DNA of 64,000 nucleotides from JAFMJV01 sp963800275 (GCA_963800275.1 CAWDAI010000011.1:62001-126000), one strand, 5' to 3'. Shown: positions 33,720 to 47,031, counted from the stretch's first letter. The notes: generated by a model from the sequence alone, not told the origin. Numbers and translations are program-made.

Positions 33720-35267
33720 CTAGTGGCGGAAGTGGCGGCGTCCGGTGAAGACCATGGCCAGGTGGTGGCGGTCAGCGATCTCGATGGCCATCTCGTCACG
33801 GACCGAGCCGCCCGGCTGGATGATGGCGCTGACCCCGCGCTCTGCGGCCAGCGCGATGGCGTCACCGAAGGGGAAGTAGGCATCGGAGGCGAGCACCGCA
33901 CGCGTGGCCCGGTCGGCCGCTCGATGGAGGGCGATCTCGGTGGCGGTCAGCCGGCTGGGCTGCCCGGAGCCCACGCCCACCAGCTGCGCGCCGCGGGCGA
34001 CCACGACCGCCAGGCTGGTCACGTGGCGGACCGCCCGCCAGGCGAACATGAGGTCGGTCAGCTCCTCGAGGGTGGGTCGCCGGCGGGTGACGACGTGGAG
34101 CTGGGAGTGGTCGATGCCCAGTGCGTCCTTGGTCTCCACGAGCAGGCCGCCTTCGATGCGGTGGAAGTCGAGCGCCGCGATGCCATAGTCGTCGAGGTCA
34201 CCCGGGACACGCGCCGGCACCTTCAGCGCGGCCAGCTCGGGGCGACCCGCGAGCAGCGCGCGAGCACCTTCCGAGTAGGCCGGCGCGGCGACAGCCTCGA
34301 AGGGATTGAGCACCAGCTCCCGGGCGATGGCCTCGTCGACCTCGCGGTTGAAGGCCACCACGGCACCGTAGGCGGTCACGGGGTCGCAGGCCAGGGCTCG
34401 CCGATAGGCCTCCCGGCCCTCGTCGTGTGAGGCCAGCCCTACCGGCGTGCGTTGCTTGACGATGGCGCAGGTCGGCGCGGCGAAGTCCGATGCGATGCGG
34501 TAGGCGGCGTCGAGGTCGACGAGGTCGTTGAAGGTCGGCTCGGGGCCCTGGATGGGCTCGGCATCGGCGAGCGAGCGGGTGCGGTGCGTGGTCTCGCGAT
34601 AGAAGGCACCACGCTGCTGGGGGTTCTCGCCGTACGGCAGGTCTCGCTCCTTGTGCAGGACCAGGCTCAGCTGTTCGGGGAAGCGCCCTCCGCCGATGTG
34701 CTCGAGGTAGGCCGCCACCTCGCCGAGGTAGGCCGAGATGGTGGCGAAGGCCCTGGCCGCCAGCCGCTGGCGCACCTCGGCCGACACCGCGCCATGCTCA
34801 CGCACCTCCTCGAGCAGGACCGTGTAGTCGTCGGGATGGCAGATGGCGGCCACGCCGCCGAAGTTGCGCGCTGCCGCAGCCAGCAGCGAGAGGCCGCCGA
34901 CATCGATCATCTCGACAGCCTCGTCGATGGCCAACACCCGGCGGCCCACCTGCGGTGCGAAGGGACGGATGGAGACGACCACGATGTCGAATGTGCCCAG
35001 GCCATGGTCGGCCAGGTCCGACAGGTCCCCGGGCACGTGCCGTCGCGCGAGGATGCCCGCATAGACCGCCGGGTGATAGATCTTGACGGCCCCGCCGAGG
35101 AGTCCCGGATCGGAGGTCAGCTCCGCGATCGAGGTGACGGCCACGCCGGCCTCGGCCAGCACCGCGCGCGTGCCGTCGGTGGCATAGACCTCGATCCCAT
35201 GGTCGGTCAGACCGCGGGCCAGATCGACGATCCCGGCACGGTCCGCGACCGAGAGCAGGGCACGCAC
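33720..35267 (-). CDS. purH: Divergent PurH (AICAR transformylase / IMP cyclohydrolase)
   Basis: This is a 515-residue protein of full PurH length, starting at GTG 35267 behind GGAGGAGAG. It has an N-terminal MGS-like cyclohydrolase domain (1-195) and a C-terminal transformylase domain ending in the hallmark MVFTGRRHFRH. Several normally invariant positions differ. The transformylase Lys-His pair in VKHxNPCG reads VKQRTPVG (K271, Q272). LRYGENPHQ reads LPYGENPQQ. The cyclohydrolase VKTLHPK reads VKIYHPA, and NLYPF reads SIRPF. ASDAYFPFGD and IIQPGGSVRD are kept. It may be a functional variant or an enzyme with a changed reaction. It is divergent from the small membrane protein gene at 35401. 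Confidence 0.85.
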   Translation of the reverse strand: MRALLSVADRAGIVDLARGLTDHGIEVYATDGTRAVLAEAGVAVTSIAELTSDPGLLGGAVKIYHPAVYAGILARRHVPGDLSDLADHGLGTFDIVVVSIRPFAPQVGRRVLAIDEAVEMIDVGGLSLLAAAARNFGGVAAICHPDDYTVLLEEVREHGAVSAEVRQRLAARAFATISAYLGEVAAYLEHIGGGRFPEQLSLVLHKERDLPYGENPQQRGAFYRETTHRTRSLADAEPIQGPEPTFNDLVDLDAAYRIASDFAAPTCAIVKQRTPVGLASHDEGREAYRRALACDPVTAYGAVVAFNREVDEAIARELVLNPFEAVAAPAYSEGARALLAGRPELAALKVPARVPGDLDDYGIAALDFHRIEGGLLVETKDALGIDHSQLHVVTRRRPTLEELTDLMFAWRAVRHVTSLAVVVARGAQLVGVGSGQPSRLTATEIALHRAADRATRAVLASDAYFPFGDAIALAAERGVSAIIQPGGSVRDEMAIEIADRHHLAMVFTGRRHFRH

Positions 35268-35400
35268 TCGGTCTCTCCTCCTCTGCGCCGCGTGAGCAGA
35301 TGGTTGGGCGAAGGTGGGCGCTCGACGCGGGCTCCCGAGTATATCCGTGCGCTGTCGGCCCGCGGTGCGAGGCACCAGCGGTCTTGCTACTCTCGATGCC

Positions 35401-35868
35401 GTGAAAGCGGAAAACATCCTCGACGCGCTGTTCCTGCCGGGCGGCTTCAGCCCCCAGAACTTCCAGGACCTCTTCTACCCGATCACCTTCGCCGCGCTCG
35501 TCTTCCTGGTGGGCACGATCGTGCTGTACAACGTCATGACTCGCCGCCTGCGGCGCCAACCGCCGCTGGCGAACCTGCACGAGTGGCTCTTCTGGACCGG
35601 CCTGGCCGTGTTCAGCCTGCTGCTGATCTACGCCATCTTCTCCTTCTACTTCGCCTTCGTGCTGGGCACGCTCATCGTCGGCATCGGCACCATGGTGTGG
35701 ATCCGCTGGTTCCGCTTCCCGCCGCTCATCAAGGCCTACAACGCGGTCCTGCGCCGGGAGCAGTACCTCTCGCAGAAGCGCTACGCCACGGCCGAGTCGA
35801 CCATCCGCGCGAAGGGCAGGGGCCGACCCAAGGCCAAGCCCAAGTCCAGGAGCAAGCGCAAGCGCTGA
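35401..35868 (+). CDS. Conserved small membrane protein with basic C-terminal tail
   Basis: This is a 155-residue protein with three hydrophobic segments (about residues 27-45, 62-82 and 84-103). A charged amphipathic region and a Lys/Arg-rich tail (about 30 residues, rich in K-S-R) follow. I do not recognise the family. The start GTG 35401 follows a TACTCT box (35391-35396) by only 4 bases, so the message may be leaderless or the box fortuitous. The basic tail suggests binding to nucleic acid or to anionic lipid head groups on the cytoplasmic face. It is followed 18 bases later by the cupin gene. Confidence 0.7.
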   Translation: MKAENILDALFLPGGFSPQNFQDLFYPITFAALVFLVGTIVLYNVMTRRLRRQPPLANLHEWLFWTGLAVFSLLLIYAIFSFYFAFVLGTLIVGIGTMVWIRWFRFPPLIKAYNAVLRREQYLSQKRYATAESTIRAKGRGRPKAKPKSRSKRKR

Positions 35869-35886
35869 AGCGCGGCGCCCGTCGGC

Positions 35887-36342
35887 GTGGAGATCCTGCG
35901 TTTCGGCCCTGGCTTCCGGCGTCGCTATCCCCTGGAAGGCGCGCAGGGCGTGGCCGACCAGCTGGTCTGGAGTGACCCCCACGCTCGGGTCACCGAGCTG
36001 GCCTTCTCGTCGCGGGCGCTGCTACCGCCGCAGACGAGCCCCGACCGCGGGCTTCTCGTGGTCGTCGCCGGCGGCGGCTGGGTGCAGGTCGGCGAAGAGC
36101 GGACCGCCATCCACCACGGCGAGGCGGTCGAGCTGCCACCAGGCGTGCCCCATGGCGCCTGGACGGACGGCAGCACCATGCGCGTGATGCTGGTGGAAGT
36201 GCCCGACTCGGCCGTGGAGCTGGATCACGCCCGGCTGGCGGACGGGCCGGGGGCGAGCGCGACCACACCGGGACGAGGCGGACTGGCCCCACGCCCGGTC
36301 CCTCCTGACGAGTACGACGCCAGCGAAGGAGAGCCCTGGTAG
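35887..36342 (+). CDS. Cupin-domain protein
   Basis: This is a 151-residue single-domain cupin. The double-stranded beta-helix is seen in LLVVVAGGGWVQVGEERTAIHHGEAVELPPGVPHGAWTDG-type sequence, with the second cupin motif around PPGVPHGAW (His retained). The first motif lacks the usual HxH, so metal binding is doubtful. The C-terminal 40 residues are low complexity. The start is GTG 35887. The stop lies inside a hairpin shared with the convergent Nudix gene. The ligand is unknown. Confidence 0.75.
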   Translation: MEILRFGPGFRRRYPLEGAQGVADQLVWSDPHARVTELAFSSRALLPPQTSPDRGLLVVVAGGGWVQVGEERTAIHHGEAVELPPGVPHGAWTDGSTMRVMLVEVPDSAVELDHARLADGPGASATTPGRGGLAPRPVPPDEYDASEGEPW

Positions 36343-36358
36343 GCCGGTGGCCTACCAG
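36336..36358. terminator. Bidirectional hairpin over two convergent stop codons
   Basis: CTGGTAGGCC (36336-36345), loop GGT, and GGCCTACCAG (36349-36358) form a perfect 10-bp stem. The stop codon of the plus-strand cupin gene and that of the minus-strand Nudix gene both lie in the stem arms. There is no T-run, so it is a factor-dependent or RNA-stability type terminator by inference. Confidence 0.65.
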
Positions 36359-36999
36359 CCACCACGACCGAGGACCGCGCCCAGCTGGCCCAGCACCCGG
36401 CCGGTCGCACCCCACACGCGGTAGCCGGCCACCGGGTAGGCCCCGTAGCGCAGATGCCAGCCTTCGCGCTCCTCTTCCACGACCTCGACCGGTGCGTCCG
36501 GCAGGAAGTGGCGAACCGGCACGGTCAGGATGGCCGCCGTCTCGATCGGATCGGGTGTCAGCTCGGGGGTCCGCTCGGCGATCGCCAGGACCGGCACCAG
36601 CCAGAAGCCGGATATGCGCACGTCCACGGTGTCGAGGACGCCGAGCGTGGTGACCCCGGCCGCGAGCGGGTCCAGGCCGACCTCCTCCGCCGCCTCGCGC
36701 AGGGCGGTTCCCTCCGGGAACGCGTCCGCAGGTTCGCGTTTGCCACCGGGCAAGGCCACCTGGCCGGCATGGACGTGGTCGCCCGCCGGTCGCACCTGCA
36801 GTACGAGATGGGCCTCGCCGTTCGCGTCCGGATAGAGCAGCACGAGCGCGGCAGCATCCCGCGCCGGAGCCGCCGGATCGCGTCGTACGCCGACGGGCAG
36901 ACGGCCCTGGCGAACGAGGTGGGCGTCGATGTCGGCGCGCGGCGGCGGGAGCGGCGAAGGCAGCTGCGCGAGGCGCTCGCGAACGAGGTCGATGTGCAC
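36352..36999 (-). CDS. Nudix hydrolase, CoA pyrophosphatase type
   Basis: This is a 215-residue Nudix protein. HVHAGQVALPGGKREPADA followed by TALREAAEEVGLD is the Nudix box in the form used by CoA pyrophosphatases (NudL/CoAse), including the upstream HxGQVxxPGG block of that subfamily. The likely substrate is CoA or acyl-CoA, giving 4'-phosphopantetheine and 3',5'-ADP. It starts 9 bases downstream of the midA reading frame end, so they are probably co-transcribed. Confidence 0.85.
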   Translation of the reverse strand: MHIDLVRERLAQLPSPLPPPRADIDAHLVRQGRLPVGVRRDPAAPARDAAALVLLYPDANGEAHLVLQVRPAGDHVHAGQVALPGGKREPADAFPEGTALREAAEEVGLDPLAAGVTTLGVLDTVDVRISGFWLVPVLAIAERTPELTPDPIETAAILTVPVRHFLPDAPVEVVEEEREGWHLRYGAYPVAGYRVWGATGRVLGQLGAVLGRGGW

Positions 37000-37008
37000 C
37001 GTCGCAGC

Positions 37009-37237
37009 CTACGGCGTGTCGTCGAAGCCGGGGAGCATCGGCACCCGTCCGGCCCGGTCCGGGCGAGCCCAGGCGCGTACCGCGAAGCCACCGAGATGGC
37101 GAGGGTCGAGCAGCCGGGCGACGGCCGCGCGCGCCGCGAGGTATTCCTCCGGCGCCACGTCTGCCCGGCTTCCCAGCTCGGCCAGGAGCTCACCCAGTCC
37201 GAGGTGCGCGAGGAAGTGTCCCTGTGTCGTGCTGGCC
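37009..37237 (-). pseudogene. Displaced C-terminal part of the MidA-like methyltransferase gene
   Basis: In the minus-strand frame ending at 37009, about 75 codons read TTQGHFLAHLGLGELLAEL and continue to a RLLDPRHLGGF block. This is the conserved C-terminal end of MidA/NDUFAF7 proteins. It has no start codon or ribosome site of its own and joins the upstream frame seamlessly if one base is removed at 37234-37235 (GGCCAGC read as GGC-AGC). It is therefore the tail of the gene at 37190-38086 rather than a separate gene. Confidence 0.8.
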
Positions 37238-38086
37238 GACCGGCTGCAGGCCCGCTTCCGAGGCGGCCCGTTCAAGCGCACTCAGGTCCACGTGGGCGGT
37301 GATGTCGGTGTGGCCGACCGCGCTGAAGGGGTCGTCATCGACCCGCTGGCCTCGGTAGGTGAGGAGGGTGCCGGCCAGACGCCGGGGTCCGTAGAGCTCG
37401 GCGGCCTCGTGCCCATAGTCGATGATCAGCAGCACACCTCCCGGCCTGAGCTCGCGCGCGACCGACGCCACCCAGCGGGGCGCCTCCAGGCAGATCTCGG
37501 CGCGCTGGCCCGTCCGGAGCTCCACGCCGCCGGCGACGAGATAGGCCCGCAGTTCGGGGCTAGAGGGCTCGGCGGCGACCTCGGTGAAGCGGCCGTTCTG
37601 CCAGCCGACGTAGAGCTCGCATAGCTCGTCGTCCTGGCGCAGACGGTGGACCGGCAGAGCATCGAGGAATTCGTTGGCCAGCACCAGATCGGCCGGGCCC
37701 TCGCGCCGGTCGCTGCGTTGCGGGAGGTCGGCGCGCGCCCACCGGATCTCGCGGTCGAGGCCTTCCAGCACGTCGTTGCGCAGCGTCCCCCGGCCGCTCC
37801 CGTACTCGAGCACGCGGAACGGGCTGGACGTCGAGGCCGCGGCCAGGGAGGCGACCAGCCGTCCCAGGCAGCGCCCGAAGAACGGATGCAGCTCGGGCGC
37901 ACTCAGGAAGTCGCCCTCGCGAGTGGGGCGTGTCTCGCTGGTGGCGTAGTAGCCCAGCCCGGGCTCGGTCAGTGCCAGCTGCATGTAGCGGGCGAACGTG
38001 ATCCGTTCGCCCGCGGCGGCGAGGATCTCGTCGCGGATGCGCGCGACGAGCCGGGCGTTGCCCGCTGCCGGCTCACCCGTGCTCAT
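37190..38086 (-). CDS. midA: MidA-family SAM-dependent methyltransferase (frameshifted near the 3' end)
   Basis: This is the MidA/NDUFAF7 (DUF185) methyltransferase. ITFARYMQLALTEPGLGYY is the family N-terminal signature. VLEYGSGRGTL is the SAM-binding glycine loop, and DLVLANEFLDALPVHRL and GGVLLIIDYGHE follow. In mitochondria the homologue methylates an Arg of the complex I 49-kDa subunit and is needed for assembly, a link to the nuoD in this window. As read, the frame ends after a spurious 11-residue tail, because of a +1 shift at about 37234. Correcting it yields about 359 residues, the normal length. It may be an assembly error or a real lesion. Confidence 0.85.
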   Translation of the reverse strand: MSTGEPAAGNARLVARIRDEILAAAGERITFARYMQLALTEPGLGYYATSETRPTREGDFLSAPELHPFFGRCLGRLVASLAAASTSSPFRVLEYGSGRGTLRNDVLEGLDREIRWARADLPQRSDRREGPADLVLANEFLDALPVHRLRQDDELCELYVGWQNGRFTEVAAEPSSPELRAYLVAGGVELRTGQRAEICLEAPRWVASVARELRPGGVLLIIDYGHEAAELYGPRRLAGTLLTYRGQRVDDDPFSAVGHTDITAHVDLSALERAASEAGLQPVGQHDTGTLPRAPRTG

Positions 38087-38107
38087 GGCCGGCAGCTTCC
38101 CGCGGGC

Positions 38108-40840
<2,733 letters not shown>

Positions 40841-40862
40841 GGGGTTCGTTGGTCCTCTTCGT

Positions 40863-41960
40863 TCAGCGTGAGCGGGCCCTGGCATCGGCCCGTGGGTCGG
40901 TCTGGTCGATGTGGTCGATGAAGGCCTGCGCCTTGGCCCGTCCCTCGTCGTCGAGATAGGTCGGCAGCACGACCTTGGTGCGCACCCGCAGGTCGCCCCG
41001 GCCGTCGGTGCCGAAGCGGGGCAGTCCCTGGCCGGTGAGGCGGAACACGCGCCCGTTCTGGGTGCCTGGCGGGATGGTCAGGGCCAGCGTCTTGCCGGCC
41101 AGCGGGGTGATGGGCACCTCCGCCCCGAGCAGCGCCTCACCCAGGGTCAGCGAGAGGTCCAGGCTCAGATCGGCACCGTCGCGTGTGAACCGCGGGTGCT
41201 TGGTCACGCGCACCGTGATGTAGACGTTGCCGCCGCCCGCGGCCTTGCCGGTCAGGCGGATCTTCTGGCCGTCGCGCACCCCCGGCGGGACGCGCACCTC
41301 CAGGGTCTTGTCACCGACCTGCAGGTGCCGCTCGGTGCCACGCATGACCTCCTCGAGGCTGATGGTGGCGTCGGCCGTGGCGTCGGCCGGACGCGGAGGC
41401 TTCGGACGCCGCCCGCGGGGGCTGCCGGTGCCAAAGCCGGAGGGGGCGTAGCCAGCCCCGCTATCGCCGCCGAGTCCGCCGAACAGGGGGTCGACGTGGA
41501 TACCGCCGTGACCATGGCCACCATCGTCCTCGCCGGCCCCACCGGAACCGCCACCTCCGCCGAAGAAGGTGCGGAAGAAGTCGCTGAAGCCGGAGAGGTC
41601 CTCGGCGCTGCCGCGGAACTCGAAGCGGGTGCCCCCGGGGAAGCCTCCGGCCGACCCACCGGCTGCGCCACTGAAGCCGCCGTACCCGGCGAAGGGGTTG
41701 CCGCCGCCGGGGGCGCCGGAGGCACCGGCCTGCTGGTAGGCCTGCCAATTGGCGCCAAGCTGGTCGTAGGCCTTTCGCTTCTCGGGATCGGAGAGGACCT
41801 CGTTGGCCTCACTGATCTCCTTGAAGCGTTTCTCTGCGGCGGCGCTCTTGTTGACGTCCGGATGGTTCTCGCGGGCAAGGCGACGGAAGGCCTTCTTGAT
41901 GTCGGCCTGAGTGGCGCCCTTATCTACACCGAGGGTGGCGTAGTAATCGCGATAGTCCAT
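40863..41960 (-). CDS. dnaJ: DnaJ-type co-chaperone without zinc finger (CbpA-like)
   Basis: This is a 365-residue type II J-protein. It has a J domain at 1-70 with the HPD triad (ENHPDVNK), a Gly/Phe-rich linker (about 70-185, with many GG repeats), then two C-terminal substrate-binding domains (from about 200, with VRVPPGVRDGQKIRLTGKA). The CxxCxGxG zinc-finger repeats of classical DnaJ are absent. It would stimulate DnaK ATPase. Its position between lon and clpB and behind hspR indicates heat-shock control. No dnaK or grpE is in the window. Confidence 0.92.
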   Translation of the reverse strand: MDYRDYYATLGVDKGATQADIKKAFRRLARENHPDVNKSAAAEKRFKEISEANEVLSDPEKRKAYDQLGANWQAYQQAGASGAPGGGNPFAGYGGFSGAAGGSAGGFPGGTRFEFRGSAEDLSGFSDFFRTFFGGGGGSGGAGEDDGGHGHGGIHVDPLFGGLGGDSGAGYAPSGFGTGSPRGRRPKPPRPADATADATISLEEVMRGTERHLQVGDKTLEVRVPPGVRDGQKIRLTGKAAGGGNVYITVRVTKHPRFTRDGADLSLDLSLTLGEALLGAEVPITPLAGKTLALTIPPGTQNGRVFRLTGQGLPRFGTDGRGDLRVRTKVVLPTYLDDEGRAKAQAFIDHIDQTDPRADARARSR

Positions 41961-41972
41961 CGGTCTCCGCGG

Positions 41973-44462
<2,490 letters not shown>

Positions 44463-44894
44463 TCAGATCTCCTTGGCGGTGCGGTCGGGTGTCTGGTTGC
44501 CTCTCCGCGGGGCGCCGCCGGCAGCGGCATCCGGTGCGGGCCGATCGGGCTCGTCCTTGTCGGGACGCCCGACGGCTTTGGGTTCGCGGTATAGCTGCTC
44601 GAGGAGACGCATACCGGTGCGCTCCTCGAGCTCGAATAGGACGCGGACCCCGGCCAGGTTCACGCCCAGGTTCTGGGTGAGGTGTCGGATCCACAGGATC
44701 CGGCGAAGGTCGTTCTCCGAGTAGAGACGGATGTTGGTGGGGGTGCGGGCCGGGCAGACCAGGCCCTCACCCTCGTAGATGCGCAGCGTCCGCGGATGGA
44801 CGCTCACCAACTCGGCGGCCACACTGATGATGTAGACCGGTCGGCTGGCGTCCGGCGCGCTCGTGCGCCGTCGCGCTCCGTCTCTCCCACGCAC
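44463..44894 (-). CDS. hspR: HspR-type MerR-family heat-shock repressor
   Basis: This is a 143-residue MerR-family protein. The DNA-binding part YIISVAAELVSVHPRTLRIYEGEGLVCPART followed by SENDLRRI is typical of HspR. In Streptomyces and mycobacteria, HspR represses dnaK/clpB operons by binding HAIR repeats with DnaK as co-repressor. The C-terminal 45 residues are hydrophilic and Pro/Asp-rich. The start is GTG 44894, 3 bases after hsp20. Encoding the repressor inside its own chaperone operon gives negative feedback. A HAIR-like repeat lies upstream of hsp20. Confidence 0.9.
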   Translation of the reverse strand: MRGRDGARRRTSAPDASRPVYIISVAAELVSVHPRTLRIYEGEGLVCPARTPTNIRLYSENDLRRILWIRHLTQNLGVNLAGVRVLFELEERTGMRLLEQLYREPKAVGRPDKDEPDRPAPDAAAGGAPRRGNQTPDRTAKEI

Positions 44895-44897
44895 GGG

Positions 44898-45413
44898 TCA
44901 GGCCTGCTCGCCTGCGTCCGTGTTCGCCTCAACCTCGGCCCCCTGGGTCTCGGCGGCGACGGCGGTCGCCTCGGAGACGGAGGTCACCGGGATCTGGCGA
45001 GGCTTGGCCGCCTCGGCTCGCGGGATGCTCAGCCGGAGCAGGCCGTTCTCGAAGGAGGCGGTCGCATGTTCTGTGTCCATGCCGCTGGGCAGGGTGAGGG
45101 TGCGGGACCCGCTGCTGCGGCGCACCTCGCGATAGACGCGCTCGCCTTCACGCGACTCCTGCTGGCTCTGTTCCTTGACGCTGATGGTGAGGTTGTCCTG
45201 GTGGACCGTGATGTCCACGTCCTCGGGCTTGATCCCGGGCAGGGCGGCCTCGATGGTGACGGCGTCCTCGCTGGAGGTGATGTCCAGCGGAAGCCGAGCT
45301 TCGGCGACATTGCCCCAGGCTAGCGGCCGGAAGGCCGCGTCGTCGAAGAGGCGGTCGAAGGCCGTGCTCAGGCCCCAGGGATCTCGCCGGGGGTTCTTGC
45401 GGATGATGGTCAT
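44898..45413 (-). CDS. hsp20: Hsp20-family small heat-shock protein
   Basis: This is a 171-residue small heat-shock protein and the first gene of the proteostasis operon. The alpha-crystallin domain (about 35-140) contains PLDITSSEDAVTIEAALPGI, the VDITVHQDNLTISV strand and ASFENGLLRLSIPRAE, including the conserved A-x-x-x-n-G-v-L motif. The C-terminal IPVTSV carries an I-x-V-like oligomerisation motif. ATG 45413 follows GGAGG by 7 bases. A longer frame upstream runs through the promoter and is rejected. It acts as an ATP-independent holdase. Confidence 0.93.
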   Translation of the reverse strand: MTIIRKNPRRDPWGLSTAFDRLFDDAAFRPLAWGNVAEARLPLDITSSEDAVTIEAALPGIKPEDVDITVHQDNLTISVKEQSQQESREGERVYREVRRSSGSRTLTLPSGMDTEHATASFENGLLRLSIPRAEAAKPRQIPVTSVSEATAVAAETQGAEVEANTDAGEQA

Positions 45414-45738
45414 GTCTGGCTCCTCCGTGTCTCGATGAAGTGCCTTGGTTCCGTCGTTGATAGGAAACGGTTCGCGACGCCGCTCCTTGTATGCGAGCAA
45501 TGCTAGAACCCTGACAACATCATTGTCAAGTCTTGTGGGCAAGTCATTGGTAAAGGTTCTGACACCACGGGGCCCCTAAGGCTGACAATCGGTCAGGGAG
45601 CGCGCAGTGTGACTCGACCGTCGGGGAACCACACGCGCCGCGGCGAGCAGGCCCTCGCAGACCGGCGGGCAGGCGTGGGCAGACTGGGCAGCCCAGGCGG
45701 AGGCCGGAGCTCGGGACGGGTGCTGCCCGGGTCCGTGG
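45414..45738. other. 325-base intergenic region upstream of hsp20
   Basis: This stretch separates the hsp20 start from the TrkA-like gene end. It contains the hsp20 promoter with a HAIR-like operator (45500-45530). It also has a second small dyad CTGAC-AATCG-GTCAG at 45582-45596 and relatively AT-rich sequence between 45480 and 45560. No coding frame with family similarity and no clear intrinsic terminator for the genes to the right was seen. Confidence 0.6.
45500..45530 (-). promoter_or_regulatory. hsp20 promoter with HAIR-like operator over the -35 box
   Basis: On the minus strand, CTTGACA-N7-TGTCAGG (45530-45510) is an inverted repeat of 7-7-7 geometry with 6 of 7 arm bases paired. The HspR operator HAIR is CTTGAGT-N7-ACTCAAG, so outer bases and spacing match. 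TTGACA inside the left arm is a perfect -35 box, and TAGCAT (45505-45500) is a -10 box 18 bases away. A bound repressor would therefore block RNA polymerase directly. Confidence 0.65.
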
Positions 45739-46425
45739 TCAGGCCTCGGCCGCGTCAGCCTCCGGGGTCTCGCCGATCAGCTTCTCGCGCAGGTCCAGCT
45801 CGCACTCGATGCGCGAGATGGCGATGACCTTGTCGCCCTCGGCGAAGGTCATGTCCGGCCGGATCGCCTGGGCCTTGTCGTCACGGATGACGACGAAGAG
45901 AGTGCAGCCGTCAGGGAGGTCGATCTCGCCCGGTCGCCGCCCCAGCGCAGGCGAGTCCTCGGCGATCTGTGCCTCCAGCAGGGCCAGCTCCCCGCCCTCC
46001 AGGTTGGCCAGGTGTAGCAGCTCATGGACCGGGATGTCCTGCTCGATGGCCGCAAGGACCATGCGCGTGGGGCTGATGATCTCGTCCACGCCCAGCTCGC
46101 GGAAGAGTGGCTCGTTGCGTGGGTTGTTCACGCGGGTGATGGTGCGGGGCACGTCGAAGTGATGCTTGGCCATCTGGCACACCACCAGGTTGTCGGCGTC
46201 GTCCCCGGTGAGCGCGGCCACGATGGTCGCTCGATTGGCGCCGGCCTCCGCGAGGTGCGTACCCTCACAGCCATCACGGTTGACGACGACCGCACCGAGC
46301 TCGTCACGGATGCGTTCCGCAGACGTCGGATCTTTCTCCATGAGCACGATCTCGTGGCCTGCGGCCAGGAGTTCCTTGGTCAGATAGAAGCCGACGCGGC
46401 CACCACCGACGACGATGACGAACAA
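45739..46425 (-). CDS. TrkA-type NAD-binding K+ channel/transport regulator (TrkA-N + TrkA-C)
   Basis: This is a 228-residue RCK/TrkA protein. It has an N-terminal Rossmann domain FVIVVGGGRVGFYLTKEL with the acidic end of beta2 (LMEKD), then a C-terminal RCK_C subdomain (about 140-215, with FVVIRDDKAQAIRPDMTF). Such subunits gate potassium transporters in response to NAD(H), ATP or c-di-AMP. It lies 2 bases downstream of a second TrkA-type gene and in the same run as a KimA-like permease. I infer a cytoplasmic regulatory partner of potassium uptake. Confidence 0.87.
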   Translation of the reverse strand: MFVIVVGGGRVGFYLTKELLAAGHEIVLMEKDPTSAERIRDELGAVVVNRDGCEGTHLAEAGANRATIVAALTGDDADNLVVCQMAKHHFDVPRTITRVNNPRNEPLFRELGVDEIISPTRMVLAAIEQDIPVHELLHLANLEGGELALLEAQIAEDSPALGRRPGEIDLPDGCTLFVVIRDDKAQAIRPDMTFAEGDKVIAISRIECELDLREKLIGETPEADAAEA

Positions 46426-46427
46426 GA

Positions 46428-47027
46428 CTACTGGCCTCCATCCTGGTCAAGGGGCGGTGTGGACGTGGCGGCTGAGGCGGACGTCGGGTCTGCCGCCTCG
46501 TCAGCCTCGTCAGTCGCTCCAGCCGTAGACGGCGTCGTGGCAGCCGGCACCGGCGTGGGTGGGGCCGCCTTCGACGCGGGCACGGGCGGCGCGATCCCGA
46601 TGGTCACATCCCCGGCGCCCGGCATCGGCGGTTGGCCCATGTAGCGGCCGATGCTGTCGAGCATCATCTCAGTGCGGTTGATCGTGTCGATGCCCAGCGA
46701 GGAGTAGGCTCGCGACCGGACCGGGTCGTTGATCTTGCACAGGACATGCGGGATGGCGAAGGCCTGCTTGGCCAGCTGGGCCGCGAGAATGTTGCGGTTG
46801 TCGCCGTTGGTCAGGGCGAAGAACCACTCGCACTCCTTGGCGCCGGCACGTTCGAGCACGCTGGTGTCGGTGCCGTCCCCGCGCAAGGCCTGACCAGAGA
46901 AGCCGGGAGCCAGCCGCCGGAAGGCCTCGGTGCGGACATCGAGGATCACCACCTCGTGGCCCTCCTCGGCGAGGTGGCTCGCGACGCCCGCGCCCACGCG
47001 CCCGCTGCCCACGATGATCACACGCAT
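46428..47027 (-). CDS. TrkA-N domain protein with low-complexity tail
   Basis: This is a 199-residue protein. Its N-terminal 135 residues are a TrkA-N Rossmann domain (VIIVGSGRVGAGVASHLAEEG, VVILDVR, ALTNGDNRNILAAQLAK). It lacks the RCK_C subdomain and instead ends in about 65 residues rich in Ala, Pro, Thr and Asp. The pair resembles the CeoB/CeoC arrangement of actinobacteria, where two TrkA proteins act together. It starts 4 bases after the universal stress protein gene. Confidence 0.85.
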   Translation of the reverse strand: MRVIIVGSGRVGAGVASHLAEEGHEVVILDVRTEAFRRLAPGFSGQALRGDGTDTSVLERAGAKECEWFFALTNGDNRNILAAQLAKQAFAIPHVLCKINDPVRSRAYSSLGIDTINRTEMMLDSIGRYMGQPPMPGAGDVTIGIAPPVPASKAAPPTPVPAATTPSTAGATDEADEAADPTSASAATSTPPLDQDGGQ

Positions 47028-47031
47028 CGAC

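Noticed and set aside
45582..45596. Second dyad CTGAC-AATCG-GTCAG upstream of hsp20 as another HspR site
   Set aside because: The spacing (5-5-5) does not fit the 7-7-7 HAIR geometry and it lies too far upstream of the promoter. Left unassigned.
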